DNA from: an uncultured Collinsella sp.
GTDB taxonomy: Bacteria; Actinomycetota; Coriobacteriia; Coriobacteriales; Coriobacteriaceae
DNA length: 19,024 nucleotides
Reading direction: 5' to 3'
NCBI GenBank assembly: GCA_900541055.1
Contig: UQHZ01000029.1
Location: forward strand, 1 to 19,024
The position numbers were made by a program, and so were the translations under genes. The notes beneath the pieces were generated by a model. That model ran no database searches, had not been told where the DNA came from, and saw nothing but the letters and a program-made list of their open reading frames with translations. Positions 15,678-19,024 of this stretch are shown here, in pieces (within the stretch, counting starts at the first letter, position 1; each line of letters opens with the position of its first letter).

Positions 15678-15809
15678 CGGATTACGGGGCTGAATTGACA
15701 ACCTCTATCCATTCCGGTAATTTGCAAATTTCAACAAGCCATCTACCTGCGGTTTTATTAAGGCCATTTTTGCTGTGGTCGGGCATCACCGATCTAGCCC
15801 CGTAATCCG
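15678..15809. repeat. 132-nt element B with 14-bp terminal inverted repeats
   Basis: CGGATTACGGGGCT (15678-15691) and AGCCCCGTAATCCG (15796-15809) are perfect complements. The internal CTACCTGCGGTTTTA begins 65 nt from the left end, exactly as in the element at 11560-11691, and both elements are 132 nt long. The arms differ at several positions but stay complementary within each copy. A weak GTG-started frame on the minus strand (15682-15888, 68 codons) runs through it, but it has no ribosome-binding site or recognisable domain. The flanks 15622-15677 and 15810-15897 hold no gene that could be supported. Confidence 0.75.
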
Positions 15810-15897
15810 CCCTACTTTTGATAGCAGCAAGTATGAAACAGGACCATTTTTTCCCACTCTTTACCGCTATTGCGATCTCCACTCGCACGATCTTCTG

Positions 15898-15964
15898 AGT
15901 TGCGGTGAAATAAGGACTGTTTGGCGGCTAGAAGCCGCTATTCGATCCCTATTTCACCGCAACT
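15898..15964 (-). repeat. 67-nt hairpin element C2, directly downstream of rsmB
   Basis: The 19-nt arms 15898-15916 and 15946-15964 pair with one mismatch, with outer sequence AGTTGCGGTGAAATA. A second internal stem, GCGGCT/AGCCGC (15924-15938), closes on a 3-nt loop. Read on the minus strand it aligns without gaps to the element at 15555-15621, keeping GAAT and GCCAAACAG, while the inner arm bases differ. It begins 6 nt after the rsmB stop. There is no T-run after it on the minus strand, so it may protect the mRNA end rather than terminate by itself. Confidence 0.7.
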
Positions 15965-15970
15965 TAGTCG

Positions 15971-17371
15971 TTACTTGCGGACCAGCCTGGCGCAGAAGTG
16001 GCCGTCGTAGGAGTCGGCGTTTACCGGCACGCTTTGGAAGAGGCCTCGATCGTTCTGGCGTACGGATACGAGCTTCTTGGCCTGATCGAACTCGGGGAGT
16101 TGCAGAATCTGCGCCTCGGAGAGCGGTGCCACGCTAAAGCCGGCACCCTCGGGAGAAGCAAGGAAAGCATCCACCACCTGCGTGTTCTCCTCGTCGAAGA
16201 CGGAGCACGTCGCATAGATGAGCTCGCCGCCGGCAGCCACGCGCGCGGCAGCTTCCTTGAGCATCGTCAGCTGCAGTTTGGGCAACTCGGTCGTAACATC
16301 GTTCTCAGTTAGGCGCCACGGGATCTCGGGATGACGGCGCATGGTTCCGGTGCCTGAGCACGGCGCATCGATAAAGACCGTGTCGAACTTAACCGGCTTG
16401 CCAAGCATGGCATCAAACGATGTGAGCACCTCATCAAGCTCGCAGGCATCACCCGAAACCGTACGAACGCCCTGAATACCGGCCTTATGCAGGCGAGCGA
16501 GATTCAGATCGCACTTGCGATCATGCAGATCGAGCGCCGTATGCTGACGCTCATAGCCCGCACGCTTGGCCTGGCACATCATCACATAGGTCTTGGTGCC
16601 ACGACCGGCACCAATCTCAAGGCAGCTACCAGGGCGCGTGGCAGCCGTGGCGATGAGCTGGGCGTTAAGATCCGAGGCCACGGCAGCAGCGCGTTCAAAT
16701 ACGCCAGACGCAACCGTAACCTGAGCATCGACAGGCGCATGACAACCCGGGAACACTCGTGCCACAAGCTGGGAGATAAACGGATCGGGCTTGGTCGTAA
16801 AGGCGTTCTCATGCAGGGCCAGCGGCGCGGGGGCCAGATTGCCGGCAAAGTTAAGCGCACCCTCTGGCGTGTCGAACGATGCCATAATGCGAGCGCACAG
16901 CCAACGCGGCAGTCCCATCAGGCGCGACAGACGAACCAAGCGTCGCTCAGACTCATCTACATCGGACGCAGTGGCAAAGTCCTCAACGTTGTCCGCGACC
17001 TTATGGAGCACGGCATTGGCCAAACCGGCGGCAGACTTAGCTCCGCTGCGCACCAGCTCAACGCCCTGACTCACCGCAACGCGGCCAGGCGTATGTAGAT
17101 AGAGCATCTCGAAGGCCGAGATGCGAAGCGCCATGCGGACACGCGGCGCAACCTTTTTAGGCTTATCGAGAAACTGGTCGAGCAGTTCGTCCAAAATGCC
17201 CTGCGTCGCGGCAACGCCCAGCGCCAAGCGAGCGGCAAACGCGGAATCGCGCTGGTCGATGGCCTTGGCGGAAGCACGGGAAGACAACACGTCGCGTGCG
17301 TACATACCGCGGCGATCGGCCTCCATCAGCACATCGAGCGCAAGCTTACGCGCGGGAGACAACTTGCTCAT
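15971..17371 (-). CDS. rsmB: 16S rRNA (cytosine-5) methyltransferase RsmB
   Basis: Methylates C967 (E. coli numbering) of 16S rRNA using S-adenosylmethionine. The 466-residue protein has the typical layout: an N-terminal NusB-like RNA-binding domain (about residues 1-130, ARKLALDVL onward), a linker, and a Rossmann methyltransferase domain. That domain contains the SAM-binding glycine motif EIGAGRGTKT, DAPCSGTG (motif IV, with the Cys used for product release) and YATCSV (motif VI, with the nucleophile Cys). ATG at 17371 overlaps the fmt stop as ATGA, implying translational coupling; an in-frame GTG at 17386 inside fmt is less likely. The order fmt-rsmB after def is a common bacterial arrangement. 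The gene ends at the convergent repeat island. Confidence 0.93.
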   Translation of the reverse strand: MSKLSPARKLALDVLMEADRRGMYARDVLSSRASAKAIDQRDSAFAARLALGVAATQGILDELLDQFLDKPKKVAPRVRMALRISAFEMLYLHTPGRVAVSQGVELVRSGAKSAAGLANAVLHKVADNVEDFATASDVDESERRLVRLSRLMGLPRWLCARIMASFDTPEGALNFAGNLAPAPLALHENAFTTKPDPFISQLVARVFPGCHAPVDAQVTVASGVFERAAAVASDLNAQLIATAATRPGSCLEIGAGRGTKTYVMMCQAKRAGYERQHTALDLHDRKCDLNLARLHKAGIQGVRTVSGDACELDEVLTSFDAMLGKPVKFDTVFIDAPCSGTGTMRRHPEIPWRLTENDVTTELPKLQLTMLKEAAARVAAGGELIYATCSVFDEENTQVVDAFLASPEGAGFSVAPLSEAQILQLPEFDQAKKLVSVRQNDRGLFQSVPVNADSYDGHFCARLVRK

Positions 17372-18288
17372 GACAAAACACCCCACGTAAGATCGGCACC
17401 CTGCAGGCCGGCAGCCCAGGCAGAAGCAGCCATGGCACGCTTGCCGTCGGGCTTAACCTCGAGCAGCTCAACCGCACCATCGGAAAGCCCCAGGTAGACG
17501 CGCTTGGCCTGAACGGCGACGAGCCCCTCGCCAAGCGACACATCTGCCGGCGCGGCATCGAGCACGCGCACGGTCTTGCCGGCAATCACGCAACGGGCAG
17601 GCGCGGTATCGGACGAAGCCAGCACGTGGCGCACGCAATCGAGCGCAGACATCTGAGGATCCAGACGCATCTCCTGCTTAGAAATCTTGGCAGCATGCGT
17701 GACAAGGGACTCATCCTGCTCGATCCACACCGCCGTATCATCGGCAAGCGACGGCAGCGTATCGGCCAGCAGTTTACCGCCCAGCTCGCCAAGCTCCATA
17801 GTCAGTGCCTCGGCATGCTTACCGGCAACCGAAGTCGAGGCCTGCGCGCAATAAGCGCCCGTATCCACGCCATGTCCAATGCGCATAATGGAAACGCCGG
17901 CAACCTCGTCACCAGCAAGAATAGCACGCTGAATGGGAGCAGCGCCACGCCAACGCGGCAGCAGCGAAGCATGAACATTCACAATACCGAGCGGCGCCAT
18001 ATGCAACACCTCATCAGGCAAAATGCAGCCATAAGCGGCCACACAGAAAATGTCAGCATGGGCAGCCTGGAGTGCCTCAACAACCTCCGGCGTGATACGA
18101 TTGGCTTCAACAACCGGCAACCCCAGCTCAAGCGCCTTGGCCTTAACGGGAGAAGGCTCAAGCTTCTTACCACGCCCACGAACAGCATCAGGACGAGTAA
18201 TGACAAGCGCAATCTCGTTCCCAGCCTCAACAAGCGAAGTCAACGAAGGCACAGCAAAATCAGGCGTACCCATAAACACAATACGCAT
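17368..18288 (-). CDS. fmt: Methionyl-tRNA formyltransferase
   Basis: Formylates initiator Met-tRNA using 10-formyltetrahydrofolate, so that translation can start with formyl-methionine. The 306-residue length is normal. The N-terminal domain begins MRIVFMGTPDFAVPSL, and the catalytic HASLLPRWRGAAPIQRAI segment holds the folate-binding SLLPxxRGAAPI motif. The C-terminal domain has the expected OB-fold segments (VRVLDAA, VYLGLSDGAVELLEVKPDGKR). ATG at 18288 follows GGGGAG by 9 nt. The stop overlaps the rsmB start by 4 nt. The partner gene def, whose product removes the same formyl group, lies upstream on the same strand. Confidence 0.96.
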   Translation of the reverse strand: MRIVFMGTPDFAVPSLTSLVEAGNEIALVITRPDAVRGRGKKLEPSPVKAKALELGLPVVEANRITPEVVEALQAAHADIFCVAAYGCILPDEVLHMAPLGIVNVHASLLPRWRGAAPIQRAILAGDEVAGVSIMRIGHGVDTGAYCAQASTSVAGKHAEALTMELGELGGKLLADTLPSLADDTAVWIEQDESLVTHAAKISKQEMRLDPQMSALDCVRHVLASSDTAPARCVIAGKTVRVLDAAPADVSLGEGLVAVQAKRVYLGLSDGAVELLEVKPDGKRAMAASAWAAGLQGADLTWGVLS

Positions 18289-18523
18289 AGAGAACGTCTC
18301 CCCTCAACCAAAGCCGAGACGGCTACAAATAACAGCGGAAAGCCAAGTACCCAGCCCATCCGCAATAACAATTCAACAAGAACAAATATACCCAAAAACA
18401 AAGAAAGAGCCGCATAAAAGCAGCCCTCCCAACAAAGCAATTATCAGCGAAGACGCCCCTCCCTGGCCCAACGGCACCCGGGCGAACCGAAGAGTGGCAA
18501 CGCAGTCCCCGGGGACGGACGAC
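18289..18523. other. 235-nt def-fmt gap with a 12-bp palindrome
   Basis: No convincing gene is present. The main structure is the perfect palindrome GTCCCCGGGGAC (18505-18516), seven bases past the def stop on the minus strand. It could be part of a terminator or an extragenic repeat, but no T-run follows. The minus strand is T-rich near 18360-18440 and gives hydrophobic open frames without good starts. The gap is long for a def-fmt pair, which often abut, so fmt may have its own promoter, though none is clear. Confidence 0.4.
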
Positions 18524-18980
18524 TTACTCCGTCTCGCCCGGTCGAGCGCCGCGGGCCAGGGCGTCCTGGTACTCCTTGACTGCCTTGAGCCTCTGCATGG
18601 GCTTAAGGCGCTCGAACATGGTGTTGCCGTGCAGGTGATCAATCTCGTGCTGCAGGCACACGCAGAACAGATCGCCCGAGGCCTCGTAGCGAATCAGGTT
18701 GGCATCCAAGTCGTACGCCTCGACGACGACATGGTCGGGACGCTCGATCTCGCAGCTAATGCCGGGGATGGACAGGCAGCCCTCGCTAAAGGGCACCAGA
18801 TGGTCGCTCTGCTCAACAATGACGGGATTGATAAGCACGTACGGGTCGTAGTCGTTCTTGTCGCTGTAGTCGCAGTCGATGGTGACGAGCTGAATGAGCT
18901 CGCCGATCTGTGGGGCAGCCAAGCCGCAGCCGCCGTTCTCGAACATCATCTTCTTCATCTTCTCGGCAAGCGCCTCGATC
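18524..18980 (-). CDS. def: Peptide deformylase, 5' end missing at contig edge
   Basis: Removes the formyl group from the N-terminus of nascent proteins; a metalloenzyme acting at the ribosome. All three family motifs are present: GCGLAAPQIG (motif 1), EGCLSIPG (motif 2, with the metal-binding Cys) and QHEIDHLHG (motif 3, with two metal-binding His and the catalytic Glu). The genuine coding part starts around IEALAEK. The N-terminal strand, perhaps 20-25 residues by family comparison, is lost because the assembly ends. The apparent MCIRDR start is not biological: it is the translation of the Nextera mosaic end joined at 18981. It precedes fmt on the same strand. Confidence 0.93.
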
Positions 18981-19024
18981 CTGTCTCTTATACACATCTG
19001 ACGCTGCCGACGAACTCTAGGGTG
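18981..19024. other. Illumina Nextera adapter sequence (assembly artefact)
   Basis: CTGTCTCTTATACACATCT (18981-18999) is the Tn5 mosaic end as read through an insert. GACGCTGCCGACGA (19000-19013) is the Nextera read-1 side adapter. ACTCTAGG (19014-19021) has the form of an 8-base i5 index, and as recalled is the reverse complement of Nextera XT S516. GTG then begins the P5 segment. These 44 nt are not genomic. Confidence 0.97.

Noticed and set aside
15682..15888. 68-codon minus-strand frame through the 132-nt element B, with a weakly similar unstarted frame in element A
   Set aside because: The start is GTG without a ribosome-binding site, the element A frame has an upstream stop and no start, and the shared residues come mainly from the 10-nt conserved core. 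A remnant of a coding repeat is possible but not supported.
18240..18440. 66-codon hydrophobic minus-strand frame overlapping the fmt start, resembling a small membrane protein
   Set aside because: TTG start, no ribosome-binding site, and a T-rich stretch alone explains the hydrophobic residues.

Overview
The window is high-GC DNA, probably from a gut actinobacterium of the class Coriobacteriia (Collinsella-like). The basis is the base and codon composition, a paired GlgC/GlgD ADP-glucose pyrophosphorylase, and Lys/Ala/Thr-rich protein tails. The genus is an inference. The right edge is not genomic: the last 44 nt are Illumina Nextera adapter, so this is a contig end.

Layout. (1) 1-1552, minus strand: the 5' half of a tRNA-Ala(GGC) gene with a good promoter, then a two-gene unit of a HAD-family sugar phosphatase/phosphoglucomutase-like protein and thiamine pyrophosphokinase. 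(2) 1553-1898: a divergent regulatory region with an inverted-repeat operator centred on a TTGACA box and a nested 54-nt hairpin. (3) 1899-11469, plus strand: a complete glycogen operon, glgB-glgP-glgC-glgD-glgA, ending in an intrinsic terminator. (4) 11470-11898: a 132-nt repeat element, two operator half-sites like those in region 2, and a promoter. (5) 11899-15520, plus strand: a GH13-GH77 fusion (alpha-glucan hydrolase plus 4-alpha-glucanotransferase), then a small FmdB-type zinc-ribbon protein. (6) 15521-15970: a gene-free repeat island between convergent genes, holding two 67-nt hairpin elements and a second 132-nt element. (7) 15971-18980, minus strand: def (truncated), fmt and rsmB.

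How the genes work together. GlgC with GlgD makes ADP-glucose, GlgA polymerises it, GlgB adds alpha-1,6 branches, and GlgP returns glucose-1-phosphate from the chain ends. The GH13-GH77 fusion would process and rearrange maltodextrins, linking dextrin uptake or glycogen breakdown to the same pool. Similar TGGTAAAAC half-sites upstream of the HAD/glgB divergon and of the fusion gene suggest one shared regulator.

Most notable: GlgB and GlgA, both polymer-building enzymes, carry histone-H1/AlgP-like low-complexity C-terminal tails (about 70 and 283 residues), while GlgP, GlgC and GlgD do not. Two intergenic element families (132 nt and 67 nt) keep their length and core sequence while the paired arms change in a compensatory way. 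GlgB lacks the usual histidine of GH13 region I. No CRISPR array, insertion sequence or phage gene was seen.
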